Positions 1 to 12,624 are shown, numbered from the stretch's first letter. The stretch is DNA of 64,000 nt from Amphirosellinia nigrospora (GCA_004123355.1 SCHM01000002.1:9459569-9523568); one strand, 5' to 3'. Notes: a model not told the origin generated them from the letters alone. Numbers and translations are program-made.

Positions 1-1803
1 CGAAGGTAAAATTCCACCACGAGACCTGCTCGTATGTTTCGAGAATGCTTAGCACGAGTACGAGTACTGATATGATAGTGAAAGCTGGGTTCTCCCTTGA
101 TCCGCTGATGTTCGCACGTTTCAAATTATAGTAAGCCGGTCGAGCTCTGCCGATAGTATGTGAATTTCATATCATTAACCTTTCCTGACACGCCTTTTGT
201 GAAAGGTCGAAAAGTCTAATTTGCGACCTATCGCCGACGATAAAAAGTGATAAATACAGTAATATATTTCTCTTAGGGATACCAACTGTCAGCGGCGAGC
301 GATTTAGCTGATCTATGCCTTACATAGGCCATCAGATTTGCGATATACGCGCTCTCATTCGGGTAAATCCTTTCTATGGTTTATGAGGACGTATGCGAAT
401 GGCACACCGGTTACTCCTAGATCCTCGTCTTAGACCAGTAATTCGGCGTCTCTCTCCTCGCGCCGGCTGACCCATTCTGTTAGCTTAATGCCGATTTGTG
501 GATCTTCGGCGTGCGGCCGCCGCACGCATCCCTAATGTCGAAAACGAACATACAACTCTGTACTTACGCATGCAGGATCGCTGTTTTGCCTTGCTCTTTC
601 GCAACTGTCAGGATAGAGCTACCGCCTCTTAAAATCCGCAAGTAGTGCTTCTAGAATGCGTGGAATTCGTTCGCCATATAAGACGGATGTCACGGCCCCA
701 TGAAAACATAAATGCTTTTACTATTATATTGTTATGCACTATTTCATTGATTCATCATGCGAATACTTTGCCTCCCTGAGGGATTTTGGCCATGAACTGG
801 TACTTCTCGATGTCAATGAATCATACCAATGGCTTGGCCTATAACACAATTCGCGAACCTGGTATTACAACACGGCTGTACTTCCAATGGCTGCTTCTCA
901 TGCCTCAATGACAAATAGCAATCGAATCCTCGGTCTTTGGGGGCGTGACCAACCTTGGAACCGACCAGAACAAGTTCTGCAATCTCACCGGTCAAAGCGT
1001 GCAATGCAGTCGGTCATAACATACTGGTATATAACTCCGCATGTAGTTTGTGTTGCAAGGACGCCGCAAGAGACCATTCATGACGGACATGTCCTGGACC
1101 CGCATAGAGGCTACCGAGTCACGATCTGGGATCACATGGGGGCTTCTTCTAGAAAATATGATGAATCATAAGTTGAGAACCGCAAGTTGCGGGATTAGCC
1201 ATCACGTTGAACCCACCCCGCATCGACTTCGCAAGGAGGCATCACATCCTCGACGGAGCCGAATAGTCGGAGGACCCCTCTCGAGAGGACCCGTCCCTCG
1301 TATGAACATGCACGATAACCCGCTGTCGCTTGGATCCTCTGTACGTCAACAGGAGGTATGGCGGTGACGAGCAACGTGCTACCAATCCATAACACCACGA
1401 TCGTATGATTTTCTCGGGCATTACAATCACCATCACGGCTTTTGGTGTTGAGCTATGAGCTGAGATGGACAGTCATGCTTGCTAAGCTATTGGAAACAGA
1501 AAAGATCGTCGCGTAAAATCCCATATGACCACTCTATCATCTCCGTATATGAGGTAGGCTTTGGTAAAAGAAGCTGTTGGAATTTCCGGGCATGGTCGTT
1601 CCTCGACCAATCTCTACCAGCACCATACTTCAGAGATATCAGGTACGTAATTTCGAGATGTGGGATGAAGAACGTGGCCAGAGTAGCGCCATAAATCATA
1701 TCAATGCACGCGACTAACCAAAGTCTACTAGACATGTGGACTAACCCCGAACGCCGGCTGAATGCAAGTAATATCGCTTGAGATGCCCAAGGCTACCCGT
1801 ATC
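1..1803. other. No gene recognised, left edge
   Basis: I see no coding region that I can support here. Short open frames at about 0.9-1.4 kb overlap each other on both strands, resemble no family I know and lack paired splice signals. The stretch lies downstream of the isovaleryl-CoA dehydrogenase stop codon, so its right end should hold that gene's 3' UTR. In Aspergillus the leucine-catabolic cluster also contains the alpha subunit of methylcrotonyl-CoA carboxylase; no trace of it is visible here. Confidence 0.5.
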
Positions 1804-3175
1804 CTATGCTCCCAAGTGTGCAAACTCCTTGTTAAATGCTCGCCCGATAACCATGCGGCGGATTTCTGAAGTCCCTGCGCCTATCTCGTACAACTTGGCA
1901 CATTCGGGGTGTCAGTTCTCGGCTATGTTGCAACACATAAAATTTGGTTGCAAGGGAAAACTCACTCTCTCAGTATCCTAGAGGCGGGCATCTCCTCGAC
2001 GTAACCCATACCACCAAGGAGCTGAATGCAGTCGAGGGCGCACTCGGTCGCCCGCTCGGCGGCGTACAAGATCGCGCCTGCGCAGTCCTGAGTCCGGATG
2101 GTGCCCTCCTCATCGACGTCTTGGCCGTTGCGTATGTATACGCCCGCGCAGCCTGTAGCTTGGTGTACATGTCTGCCAGCTTGCCCTGGACTAATTGATT
2201 ATGCGCAATGGGGCTTCCGAACTGCTTTCGCTGGTGAGTGAAGGGTAGCGCGACGTCCAAAGAGGCCTGCATCAGACCCAAGGGTCCCGCGCTGAGGACG
2301 AGACGCTCGAGGTCCAGCCCCTCCATTAGTACGCGCACACCACCGTCAATAGTACCGAGGACCTGTTCGTCGGGTACAAAGACGGACTCGAAGACGAGCT
2401 CGCCAGTGTTACTGCCGCGCATACCCATTTTGTCGAGCTTGCGTGCGCAGCTGAAGCCTTCAGTCTTCGTGTCAACGATAAAGGCGGTGATGCCCTTGGA
2501 CCCGCATCAGGCCGTGTCTTAGCGTAAACAACAACAACGTCGGCATCAGGGCCGTTGGTAATCCACATCTTGGTGCCGTTGAGCACGTAGCCACCATCGA
2601 CCTTCTTTGCGCTCGTGCGCATGCTGACAACGTCGCTCCCGGACCCGGACTCAGACATGGCGAGTGCGCCGATCTTTGTGCCCGCGATTAAGCCAGGAGG
2701 AACTTTTCCTTCTGAGCGGGCGAGCCGTTGAGCTGTAGCTGATTGACGCATAACTGAGAATGGCAGCATAGCTCAGCGCGATGCTACCGCTGGCTCGCGA
2801 CAGCTCCTCCATGACGACGCAATGCGCCTGGTATCCCATGGCCAGCCCGCCGACGTCCTCGTCGCCGTCATGCCTAGGAACCCAGCGTCACCTAGCTTCG
2901 GCCACATCTCGTTTGGAAAGCATTGCTCTTGTCCGTATGTGATGCAACCTCCTCGGTGATCTCGCGGCGGACGAATTCCTGTACGCGCTCGCGCAGCTCG
3001 CGAGGTCAGCAGTCGAAGGGGCTTCGAAGCCTTGCGGGCTTCTTTGAGGCGTACGCTCGTCTCTGCTGGATAACTGCGGGCGCGAATGTGGAGGGGCAAT
3101 TAGTGCTGCCCGGGTAGATGATGCTGCTGCGGGACGCAAACGGCCCAGCGCTCTAACCGCCTTAAAACTCGACAT
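1804..3175 (-). CDS. ivdA: Isovaleryl-CoA dehydrogenase, mitochondrial (several one-base frameshifts)
   Basis: This flavoprotein oxidises isovaleryl-CoA to 3-methylcrotonyl-CoA in mitochondrial leucine breakdown and passes electrons to ETF. Family blocks are unmistakable once frames are joined: [74 protein letters not shown], and [20 protein letters not shown] with the Glu that acts as catalytic base in the human enzyme. The C-terminus reads [20 protein letters not shown]. The start at 3175 gives an Arg/Ala-rich mitochondrial presequence. An intron of about 70 nt lies near 1894-1965 (donor GTGAGT, branch CTGAC), but its 3' splice site is not clean. The frame is broken about eight times, near 2118, 2500, 2697, 2761, 2863, 2915, 3002 and 3035; in most cases one base is missing from a run (for example TT to T, CCC to CC). 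I take these as sequencing errors. It diverges from the carboxylase beta-subunit gene. Confidence 0.93.
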
Positions 3176-3490
3176 TTTTAAAATTCAATTGGGAACTTGG
3201 TATGTACGAGAGGTTAAGGGCAAGTGAAGAGCAGAAGCAAAGAAAAAGCAATGGCAATGGGACTGGGAGATCTGACGTTGGCAGGTGCCTCGGTCGGGAG
3301 CTTGTGCTGTTAGAGACGGCTTCCATCGGCTACAAACGGGCCGCGCAGGCGATCGCCCACCATTCCCTTGAGGAATGCACGATCTAGAGCTTTACCTCTA
3401 CCTAAAGCCCTCGCCTTCCCCAAATTCCCATGTGCTTCTTGCTCTATGTAATCCATTTCTTAAACAAGAGTGGCTTTATATACAACGCCA
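3176..3490. promoter_or_regulatory. Shared promoter of the divergent ivdA-mccB pair
   Basis: About 315 bases separate the two start codons, so both leucine-catabolic genes must be driven from this interval. It holds AT-rich stretches near 3177-3190 and a CT-rich part at about 3380-3460 in front of the carboxylase start, as is usual for fungal leaders. The divergent layout allows joint induction by leucine or isovalerate, which is known for these genes in Aspergillus. I cannot point to a defined operator by eye. Confidence 0.6.
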
Positions 3491-5395
3491 ATGTCGCTAT
3501 CAAGATCCTCGCGTGACCTCCTGGGTCTCCCCCGCCAATTGAGCAGACAATGCTCTAGACAGACTGCCGTCCCCCGCCGAGTGCCTTCGCGTCCCTCGGC
3601 AGCGCCTGCTCGAACCGTTGCCTCGTATACGGCGCCGCACCAGGCGAACGCCATCTCCGTGTTACAGACAAATGTAGACCCGAGCTCGGATGAGTTCCGC
3701 GAGAACGAGCGGCTTATGGCGAGGCCATGGCCCGGCTGGATAAGCTGACACGAGCCGCTCAGCAGGGTGGTTCAGCCAAAGCCAGGGAGAAGCACATAGC
3801 GCGAAAGAAGATGCTCCCACGCGATCGCGTCACGGCACTGATAGATCCTGGCACCACCTTCATGGAGCTATCACCCCTCGCCGGCCATGAGCTGTACCCC
3901 GAGGCTGACGTTCCAGCCGGCCATCATCACCGGTGTCGGTGTGGTTGAGGGCGTGACCTGCGTCATCGTCGCCAACGACAGCACAGTCAAGGGCGGCACA
4001 TATTATCCTATCACGGTCAAGAAGCATTTGAGGGCGCAGGAGGTGGCCAAAGAGAACAATCTCCCGTAGTTCACTCCTCCGGCCGGGCTAGGCGCCCTTG
4101 CGTAGGGCTCGCACTAACCGCGCATCGCCTGTAGATGCATATACTTGGTAGATTCCGGAGGCGCCAACCTCCCACACCAATCCGACGTCTTCCCCGACCG
4201 CGAACACTTCGGCCGCATCTTTTACAACCAGGCGAGGATGAGCTCGCAGGGTATCCCTCAAGTCTCGGTGGTCATGGGTCTATGTACCGCGGGCGGCGCC
4301 TATGTGCCGGCTATGAGCGATGAGAATATCATCGTGGAAAAACAGGGCCATATCTTCTTGGCAGGTCCCCCGCTAGTTAAGGCAGCCACGGGAGAAGAGG
4401 TATCCGCTGAAGCGCTGGGTGGCGGTACGTTGCACACTTCCGTGTCTGGTGTCTCGGACTATCTCGCCGTCGACGATGCACACGCCCTCGTCCTCGCACG
4501 GCGGTGCATCAGCAACCTAAACTGGCCCCAAAAGACGACACCGCCTGCTGAGACGTATGCCCCCCCTTTACCCTGAGTCTGAGCTTCTCGGCATAGCTTC
4601 GACAAATCTGCGGAAGCCCCTGGCAATTCATGAGGTTATTGCGCGCATTGTTGACGGCTCCCACTTCGCCGAATTCAAACGGGACTTCGGTACCACTCTC
4701 GTAACAGGTTTTGCCCAAATCTACGGGCATAAGGTGGCATAGTGGCGAACAATGGAATTCTATTCGGTTCATCTGCACAAAAAGGAGCTCACTTTATTGA
4801 GCTCTGTGCGCAGCGCGGTATACCCCTGGTCTTCTTGCAGAACATCAGCGGCTTTATGGTTGGTGCTCAGGCTGAGCGTGAAGGCATTGCCAAACACGGT
4901 GCTAAGCTCGTCACGGCCGTCGCATGCGCCGATGTGCCAAAATTTACGGTCGGTAGGCGGTTCGTATGGCGCCGGCAACTACGGTATGTGCGGGCGAGCA
5001 TACTCGCCCCGCTTCCTGTGGATGTGGCCCAATGCACGCATCGGTGTCATGGGCAGCGAGCAGCTTGCCAATGTCATGCAGACTGTAGGTCAGAAGGCCG
5101 ACCCTGAACTCCGCAATCGGATCGATCGTGAGAGTGATGTTGTCTTTTCTTCTGCGAGGTTATGGTAAGTTGACACCGTGTCATGGTAATTCCCTACGGT
5201 TCCCCTATGATTACGTGCTTGCCAGCAGGTATTCCCAGTTCTTTGTTGTCTCTGGCTAATGCTGTGCGTCTAGGATGATGGTGTAATTCCACCCGAGCAC
5301 ACACGGCGGTATCTTGGTCTGGGACTTCGTGCCGCAATGGGCGGCAAGAACGAGATTAAACCCGGTAGCACTAAGTTCGCGTCTTTAGAATGTAA
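3491..5395 (+). CDS. mccB: 3-methylcrotonyl-CoA carboxylase beta subunit, mitochondrial (frameshifts)
   Basis: This is the carboxyltransferase subunit that, with the biotin-carrying alpha subunit, turns 3-methylcrotonyl-CoA into 3-methylglutaconyl-CoA, the step after isovaleryl-CoA dehydrogenase. Blocks seen: [94 protein letters not shown], and [20 protein letters not shown]. The ATG at 3491 opens a Ser/Arg-rich mitochondrial presequence. Intron 1 is 4066-4134 (perfect ACTAAC branch). Intron 2 is about 5165-5273. The frame shifts near 3720, 3920, 4563 (a C-run), 4736, 4949, 5274 and 5388. After the last correction the protein ends KFGVFRM, as in the family, at the TAA of 5393-5395. Most shifts fit a lost base in a run; those at 3920, 4563 and 4949 could also be one extra base. 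The alpha-subunit gene is not in this window. Confidence 0.93.
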
Positions 5396-5965
5396 AGCTT
5401 GTTTAGGACTGTCAATCTCATAGCATGGTTGGTGTATAGCGGATTGGGTGCTAGGCGTCTATAGTGTAGTCATTCATTCAAAATAGGAGAACCAAAAAAC
5501 ACGAACATATAAGCCAAGGCACAAGGCAGCGAACTTTCATGACGCATGGCCGGGCGTGATGCTTCCTGTCTGTTTCGCCGTCGCCTAGGCTCGCCTCTGT
5601 ACGCATGAAGCTTGGCTAAATCTTGCCTCTGATCACAATTTACACCGAAACTAGACGCTTACCCCCAACGTATAACCTAGGACAAGAAAACGGCATGCTG
5701 GTCTTCTCTTGCGAGCGTACTCGGACATGAGAGCCATCGCTAAGACGCCCTTTGAGCATTCGCCGACGCAGACGACGTTAAAGCCCGTGCTAAAGCCCGT
5801 GCCATGACCGACGGCGACAGATGATTCGCTCGCTTTTTCTTCTTCTTCATCTTCGCCTCACTCTCCCAACAAACAAACAAACCAACCATCTCTTCGCCTT
5901 GGGTCGCGAACGCAAGGCAACGGTATGCCTCTTTTTTGACTGACACATGCGAGTAATCTTAATAC

Positions 5966-5993
5966 TGTGTGTGTGTGTGTGTGAGAGAGAGAG
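5966..5993. repeat. TG/GA microsatellite
   Basis: About nine TG units run directly into five GA units. This is a simple compound microsatellite in the spacer after the carboxylase gene. Confidence 0.9.
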
Positions 5994-6190
5994 GTCTGGA
6001 TGGCGGAACCTCCCGGCCGGGCCGGCTGGCCTGTTTGCTTGCTTGCATGAGGAAAGCCACGTTCATATGTTGGTCGTCGGGTCTCGTGAGCCCTTTATGT
6101 TGTCGCATTTGCCACTTGGCGGACGGCGAGAGGTGCGGTGCGGTGCGGTGGCTTATGCCGGCCGAGCCGTCGTTTGCCTTGATGAGGCAA

Positions 6191-6228
6191 GATGAGATGA
6201 GATGAGACGAGTCGAGACGAGACGAGAA
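6191..6228. repeat. GATGA/GACGA pentamer array
   Basis: A short imperfect tandem array of GATGA units that drifts to GACGA and GTCGA. It lies in a spacer with no gene and has no known role. Confidence 0.85.
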
Positions 6229-7150
6229 CGCCGATGCTAACCACTTGGGTGAGAATATTGGATAGTGGGTGAAGGTATCAGTGAAGGAAGGAGATGGGAG
6301 GAATGTCCGTTAGGGTTGGGGATGTTTGTTCTTCAAGGTAGGTAGGATCGGCCATGTTGTGCGCCCATGATTGGATTATTGGATTATCTAAGTTGGCTTT
6401 TTTTTTTTATGTATCATTGTCCCCTTTTTTTTTTGACCGAGGTAATATCTATTCTCGGGATTAGAAGGTCGATTGCCGATATCTTGTATATCGACGGTAC
6501 GGGACCGTGGACCTAAGTAGGTAGGCAGGCAGGCATCATGGTTGCCTTATTCAATTGCTCTGCCCTGAGCTGAAAGGACATGTGAAATGAGATAATTATA
6601 CATGTTATCTTCGGTCATCAGAAAATCTAATAGCCTCTGCAAGAGGCATTGAGGATGGGGCTTGGATGACATCAAGTTTTGCAGGGTTGTTTCTCCTGCT
6701 TTCGACTATGGGTAGAAATAGCCTAAGTTGTCAGCTCATCTTCCTGATTACTTAAACAAGCCGATCTACATCGAATCTCTCTATAGCTATCGTGAGAAAG
6801 AAAAAAAAAGAGGAACTGTGTATATGGAAATGTATAGACGCTAGTTAGTAATCATCTATATCAAACCCCATACAAACAAAATGGTCCCCTATCTCAGCCT
6901 GAGTATGGTTGCCGAGACCCCTCCCACCTGACATGATATTTCTCAACCAAGCTTGACAGAATCCAGGGGCACATATGCAGGTCATCACATGCGCCGGCCA
7001 GTTCTTTCGAATGCCCGCATTACGCGTGGGAAGTTTTCTTGTCTTTGTAGTAAGTAAGTATTGAGGTACGAACCGAGTACCAAGCAAGTACCTTACTTTC
7101 GCAAGCACACACTTTCTCGGTATGCAGCGGCTGAATGAGGCATCCGGAAC

Positions 7151-7701
7151 AAAAAAAAAAAAAAAACGGCGGCTTGGTCACATGAGCGATCGCAAAGCTG
7201 CGGCCGATCCCGTTTCTCCAAAAAATAAAATCAAAAAATCAACCCCCACAAAGAAACTGACTTGCTGAACCGTGGGGTTGATAACCATGGCCCCCTGTTG
7301 GGCGCAGCAAGAACCTAGAGCCAGCTTGGCAGGAGTCGCAGTAACAAGCCATCGATATCATGAATTTTAGGTGCCCGGTTCACCAATTACGTGGAGGCAT
7401 CTTATAAACGTGCTCTGTATCCCACGCTCTGCGGATTCTATTACTCATCCGTCTTTCTTTTTTTTTTTTTTTTTTTGGTTTTTTTTGCCAGAATTGAATA
7501 GAATTAAAATCGATTCTGTGCCGTCTCAATTGTGCATGTACCTGCGCCGTAACTATCTAGGTTAGGTGATGATCGTCGAATATCGGAGCTTTTTTTTTTT
7601 GGTCGATAAGCTCAAAGAAACGTTGGTTAGGTATGACGTATATCTTATTACTGTAGTCTTCAAGATCTACTGTACCCCTAGTAGCTTTTTTTTTTTTTTT
7701 T
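7151..7701. repeat. Cluster of long A and T homopolymers
   Basis: An A16 run (7151-7166) is followed by T19 (7458-7476), T11 (7590-7600) and T16 (7686-7701), with further T-runs near 6400-6430. Such runs are common in fungal spacers. Their true lengths are uncertain given the homopolymer errors inferred elsewhere in this window. Confidence 0.85.
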
Positions 7702-10005
7702 GGTGATCTCAGCCGCAAGGGTTCGACGAGGGGGCGTTTGATTAAATGATTACCTAAAAACGGGCAAAGTAGCGAAGGGTTTATAGTGTATCGCTCCTTA
7801 TTTTATTTTGGGGGAGGGGCAAGAGAGCGAGGGGGGGTGGGGTGAACGAAAAAAAAATATGACCTGTCACGTCACGCACGTTCCCATGTTCCCACGATGC
7901 ATTCAAAAAAGTAACTACACTACACTTATGTGTCAGTTATCTGCCATGCAGTTAGCTGCAGCAGTAACTGATTACTTATCCCATCCGTTCTATTCCGGGA
8001 CGAATTGTCTCGCTCGCGCGCGCACGTACGCCACCAACCTAGCAGACCGCATGTTCAAAGAGAGACAAGGCGTATAAGTCAGTTGAAAGCGGCTAGCTCC
8101 AACGCGCGGATAGGGCGCGGCGGTAGAACAGACGGATGTCTCGCAGGACCACCAACGTCATAGCTCACATCCTCTCTCTGTCTCTCTCTCCTTGCCGTGC
8201 GGGATGATAGAAATAAGCTCGAGAAATGTGACCCTGCACTGTGAGTTTGATATAATCAAGTTCCCCACGTTTCTCCCGACCTAGGCCAAAAGATAGGCCC
8301 GGGACAGTTCCGTGGGCCGTCTATTCCCACTCTTGTCGCTTAGGAAACTCGCAGCCCAAGACGGTGAGCAGGACGAGACTGAGTACATATAGACAAGCGG
8401 TGAATAAGTCATGTCCTGGAGGTCGAAATGGGGATGCATGCGCAGCATGTACCATATGCAGGTACCAATGTCCGCTCTCCTAAACATCGTCCACTATGAC
8501 TAATGTTAATATGGAGTAAAAATAAATTATCGAAGGAACTATCGGAGAAGTATAAGGCAATTTTGATTAAAACTATCACCGACTAACAGAAAAAGAGTTG
8601 GTTTGGCAAAGCTCCGACCTGGCTATCACTACTTTGAATGCGCGTTTTCTAGGCCGGAGTTGGTGGAGATGATATGTTATAGAAACTCGGTAGTTGAGGT
8701 AAGGCTGCTACCGGGATTTTTACCAATGACGTGGGGGAGGAAGCTAGTTGTTCGGCCTGACCGAATCTTCAAAGCTTGGTCGCGTCTAATTTACAAGAAC
8801 TCGGCCCGTTCTGCTCGGCAACGAGCATGTAATCGGATTTCCCTCCCTCATATTCCTGCTAGAGAAGGAAAGACAATCTTTACTTGCGCTTGACAGATTC
8901 TAGTAAAACGCTTGGCCTCAGATGAGGCTAGTACATGGTTAGACATTGAGCTCTATTTTAAAGCCGTGTAATTATGAATAGATCGCAGATTTGACCGCCA
9001 AATTCCTGCAGACTGCAGATGAAATAGCGTTGAAGGGAAGAGAGGCCAAAATCGCCGAGCTAGCTGTTTGTACTGTCTCACCTACCAACACTGACATACG
9101 TGGTGTATAAAAGGATAAGACAACGTTATCCATCAACCCCATCTAAATTACCTAAACATCGATGCTAGCCCTTTTGCGCTTTAGCTGCGCGATAAACCTC
9201 TCTTATAATGGACCTGTGGATGGCTCAGGCAACCCAAATCCGGGTAACGGTGAGCTTGGGCAACTAATAGGCTCTAGAGCAAATAGTTTTGATTATATCC
9301 AGCACTTCTCATTGTGGTGAACAAAAAATCGGGTTGCCATTAGTTGTTTCTTGGCTCTGCTGTTTCCGGATTTGCCCGACTCGAACCTGAGTAGGGACAC
9401 CCCAGACTAGCAGGGGTGTTGAGACTGGGAGAACCAGCTTCACTTAGACATCAACCAACAGTTGAACCTTAGTAATACCCAGAAATCGGTCTTGTTTCTG
9501 GAAAGGGTCTTGATAGAGTCATGGGTATATCTGTATATTCCTGCAGCCAGCTCACTCCCTCGGCTGCTTCGATAGAGATGGAGGTTAATTAGCGATCCTG
9601 GTCCAATCAAGCGTGCGAGACTAATTTACATGGACACGAACCAGGCCAATTGTGCATTTCTTTGTGTTTTTGACTCGCCTCCAGTACCTCCCATGTGAGA
9701 TCGGAGTATGATTACCCTGTTAAACCCATCTAAACGCCAATGCTACATGCAAGCCATTGACTGGCAAATACAATAACCATTTTAGAACCTCTTGAAGCCG
9801 CTGTAGTTAGAAAAGATGCTGCCTATCCGTGAATTCAGACCTCGAAAAAGTACACTTTTTTCTACATTTGCCTTCTTTCGTGGACCTGTATCAATGTGAC
9901 GCCGCTAAAAAATTTTCTTGCGCCTGGTGCAAATCGAGTTAATTAAAATTGACGCTGCCGGTATTGTGTCCCTTATCGTTGTTATATATTCTCCAGTCAT
10001 GGCGA

Positions 10006-10575
10006 TCAGCGTCTGGGCTTTTTCTCTGCCTGTCGGTCAAGAAGTATTGTCAACTGACTTTTAGAACGGCCTAGAGGGATTGTAGCGGTGTTACTAGGTT
10101 GAGTGGGAGTCATTTGTCGACCAATTCCAGAACTTTGCGATGCTTCGGGGGTCTCGTTACTACTAATCTCCCCAGATTGCATCATTGAGGAACCTTGTGA
10201 CGAAGTGTTCTCCGCGAATTTAGAAATTGTGCCCTGGCCGATTACTGAGGTATCAACCTTGGCCATAGTAAGGCTAGAAGGCGTGACAAAAGTCTGGCTT
10301 GTCTCTCGTGAAATGGTGCGCATCGAGCTAATATCAGAGGCGGACCTGGTCATGGATGGTGAGGATTCAGATTGTGGTTGTTTCTTTATGTCCTTCTTTT
10401 GAAGAGCGGTGGGTGAAGATGCTTTCGAGCGGTTTTCAGTAGTGCTACCAGCTTTCCCCGATCGACCTAGATTTTTCCCCTTAGCTTTGACGTTGTCTTG
10501 TTCAGCTGGAAGACCTTCGTTCTGGAGCTGACTGTTGCGCACAGTTGTTTGCTTCGATGTTGTTGTTGCTGCTGC

Positions 10576-10637
<62 letters not shown>

Positions 10638-11650
10638 TTCCAACGCGCGGCTGTGTCATCGGGCGTTTCCCAGCAGCCTTCGCACTCAACCCGTATTCCC
10701 ATCGCCCCTTTTTGCAATGATTTGTTGCTGTTCTGGTTGCTCCAGTATTGTTGGCACTGAGCTTTGTGAACCATCATACTTCGACCCAAGCGATGACTCT
10801 CCATCTTTGGATATAGTCTCAGAAGCCCCAGCAGACGATTGCGAGCTAGATCTTCGAGGCATTCCAGGCCTTCGTTTGGACGATGTTGATGCCACGAATG
10901 TTGGTGTCTTTTTTTTGGGTTTATGAGAGCTTCCTTTTCTCCTTTCTTCATTAGTAATTAAACCTCCGGAACCCCCCGGCACTCTGGAACTAGCACCGGA
11001 CGCAGAAGCCGTCGTAGGGGTTGCGGTTCCGCCCCGCTTGGAATTATCCTCATCAATCCCAGATCCTGGTGGCGATACAAATCGAGCCGTTGGTCGTGGT
11101 CCCGACGCCGAAGGTCCTCTAGGCTCTTCAGAATGGGATGCGGGGCTTTGGTAGATACCGTAGGCTTGCTTTTTGGCTTTGTCGCAGGTGTTGAAGAGGC
11201 ACCTTGGACACCCTCCGATTTGGAAGCTGAAGATTTAGGGGAAGGCTACGATTATCTTATTAGCGAGCCTTTACTACGAGTCTGGATCGAACTTACGGGC
11301 TCATATCGATTTTGCGGGCCCCGTAGTTTGACAAAGGATGTTTCCTCGGAAATATCTTTGAACAGGCGAGCGATGACTCTGCCGGAGAGGTAACGACGAT
11401 CACCGCCGAGTACTCGCGTCCAGAAGTTCTCTAGTCGCCTTGCGGTAGGATCATATAACTCCCGAGAAGTCGTAGAGAAAACTGTACTGCGAATTAGACA
11501 GCGCAATTAAGAGGATGAGAAGGATAGTCTACCGTGACAAGCCCTTAGAATTCGCTCGACCGGTACGACATCGTACTTGGCTATCTCCTCGTACACACTG
11601 TTTCGATTCAGCACAATCCCCTTGGGCAAAATTGTCTGCTCCTGTGCCAT
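10006..11650 (-). CDS. Conserved fungal protein of unknown function with trinucleotide-repeat linker
   Basis: I do not recognise a function. The protein has a conserved N-terminal block, ELYDPTARRLENFWTRVLGG followed by DRRYLSGRVIARLFKDIS, then a basic, Ser/Pro-rich disordered tail with an ILKKPRGPSASGPRPTARF-like stretch, which I associate with a fungal-only family. The ATG at 11650 opens exon 1 (to 11533). Intron 1 is 11482-11532 and intron 2 is 11227-11296 (donor GTAAGT), though a one-base phase mismatch at intron 2 needs one more base in exon 2. Two further one-base losses are needed: near 11128 (AA to A) and at the T5/A5 run 10709-10713. The final 227 codons are open and end EKKPRR at 10006. 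Inside them the array at 10558-10639 is read as Thr/Ala repeats, but the neighbouring frame reads polyglutamine. Low complexity and charge suggest a nuclear protein; that is inference. Confidence 0.72.
10558..10639. repeat. TGTTGTTGCTGC-type trinucleotide array inside a coding region
   Basis: About 27 trinucleotides (GTT/GCT on the plus strand, AAC/AGC or CAA/CAG on the coding strand) form a nearly pure array. Depending on frame it encodes Thr/Ala, Asn/Ser or Gln repeats. It sits in the last long exon of the minus-strand gene at 10006-11650. Confidence 0.9.
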
Positions 11651-12624
11651 CGTGTACGATGCTCGTGGCGACCGCGTTCGATAGCCTCAGAAACCTCTTT
11701 CCGTTCTATTCTCCAATATCTCCCGTTATTCACGATTACCTGTAGTCTGATCGACGTATGTTTCTGATTCATAGCTCGAGGGTGGAGGGCGTGAGAAATA
11801 TAGATTTCAATAATGATTAGTGAAATATAAGGTCGCCAAAAGGAAGAGCATTCCACATTAAATGCACATGTATGCGGCTATTGTTCAACGACAACCCAAG
11901 TTAAATAAGACCTAGGTGTCGAAAAGCGACCCTAGAGAATTAGCAGCAGGCCTAAGTGCTCAACCAAGACACAGGGTCTTCAAGATATCAAGGCTGACAA
12001 GCTTGTCCAACGGGCTGCTGATCGATATGGTCATGCAAGCGGCGAGCGCTGGGGGGGAGAGAGCTCTAGCAAGTCACGGTAGACTTATAAGTGGAGGAGA
12101 GCTTAAAGGCCGATTATAAAGTGTCAAGATGCGCAGGCGTCCGCGTGGTGAATAAATCGTCTGGCGAGACTATAGGGGCCTGAGGAAGAGTGTTCGGGCT
12201 CAAGTTGATTCAAACCCAAAATATGGACAAACCAACAACCGTGCGTAGGTGGGTGGTTTGATAAGTAGAAGGGGGGATGGCTATGGTGCTCGGCAAATCC
12301 CATGCATTAGTATTAAATAAAGGCAGTAGACAGTCGATATATGACGACATGAAGGACAAACAGACGGTGACGGCCAGGTGAATAGTACCTCGACGCCTTC
12401 AGATGGGATCAGAGGTAGGTAAGGAGGTTATGTATAATATAGTATGAATGGTTATATGACGTGTGTAAGCGCAACGTAGGCACTCCCGAAGGAGCACGCG
12501 TGATTCTAGAGTCCAAGCTTGAAAGGGGAATACGAAGAGGGTGCTCAGGGCGAAAGAAAGGGAATTACATTGGGAGAGAGGAGTTCCAAGTTGGCACAAG
12601 GTATAAAGGGTTTAGGTCGTGTGT

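Larger units (their letters stand above)
5396..10005. other. Gene-free 4.6 kb, rich in homopolymers and simple repeats
   Basis: I recognise no gene here. The stretch has short TG/GA and GATGA-type repeats near 6 kb and long A or T runs between 6.4 and 7.9 kb. The open frames present are short, overlap on both strands and contain low-complexity tracts. The left end should carry the carboxylase 3' UTR. The right end lies past the stop of the minus-strand gene at 10006. Confidence 0.5.

Noticed and set aside
1804-5395. Calling ivdA and mccB pseudogenes
   Set aside because: The breaks are one-base shifts, mostly in base runs, catalytic residues are kept, and the same kind of break occurs in essential genes of the window.
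9340-9420. GGTTCGAGTCGGGC on the minus strand, like a tRNA B box
   Set aside because: No A box, no cloverleaf and no matching acceptor stem around it.
10498-10926. Plus-strand frame with a long cysteine run
   Set aside because: It is the antisense of the trinucleotide repeat in the minus-strand gene.
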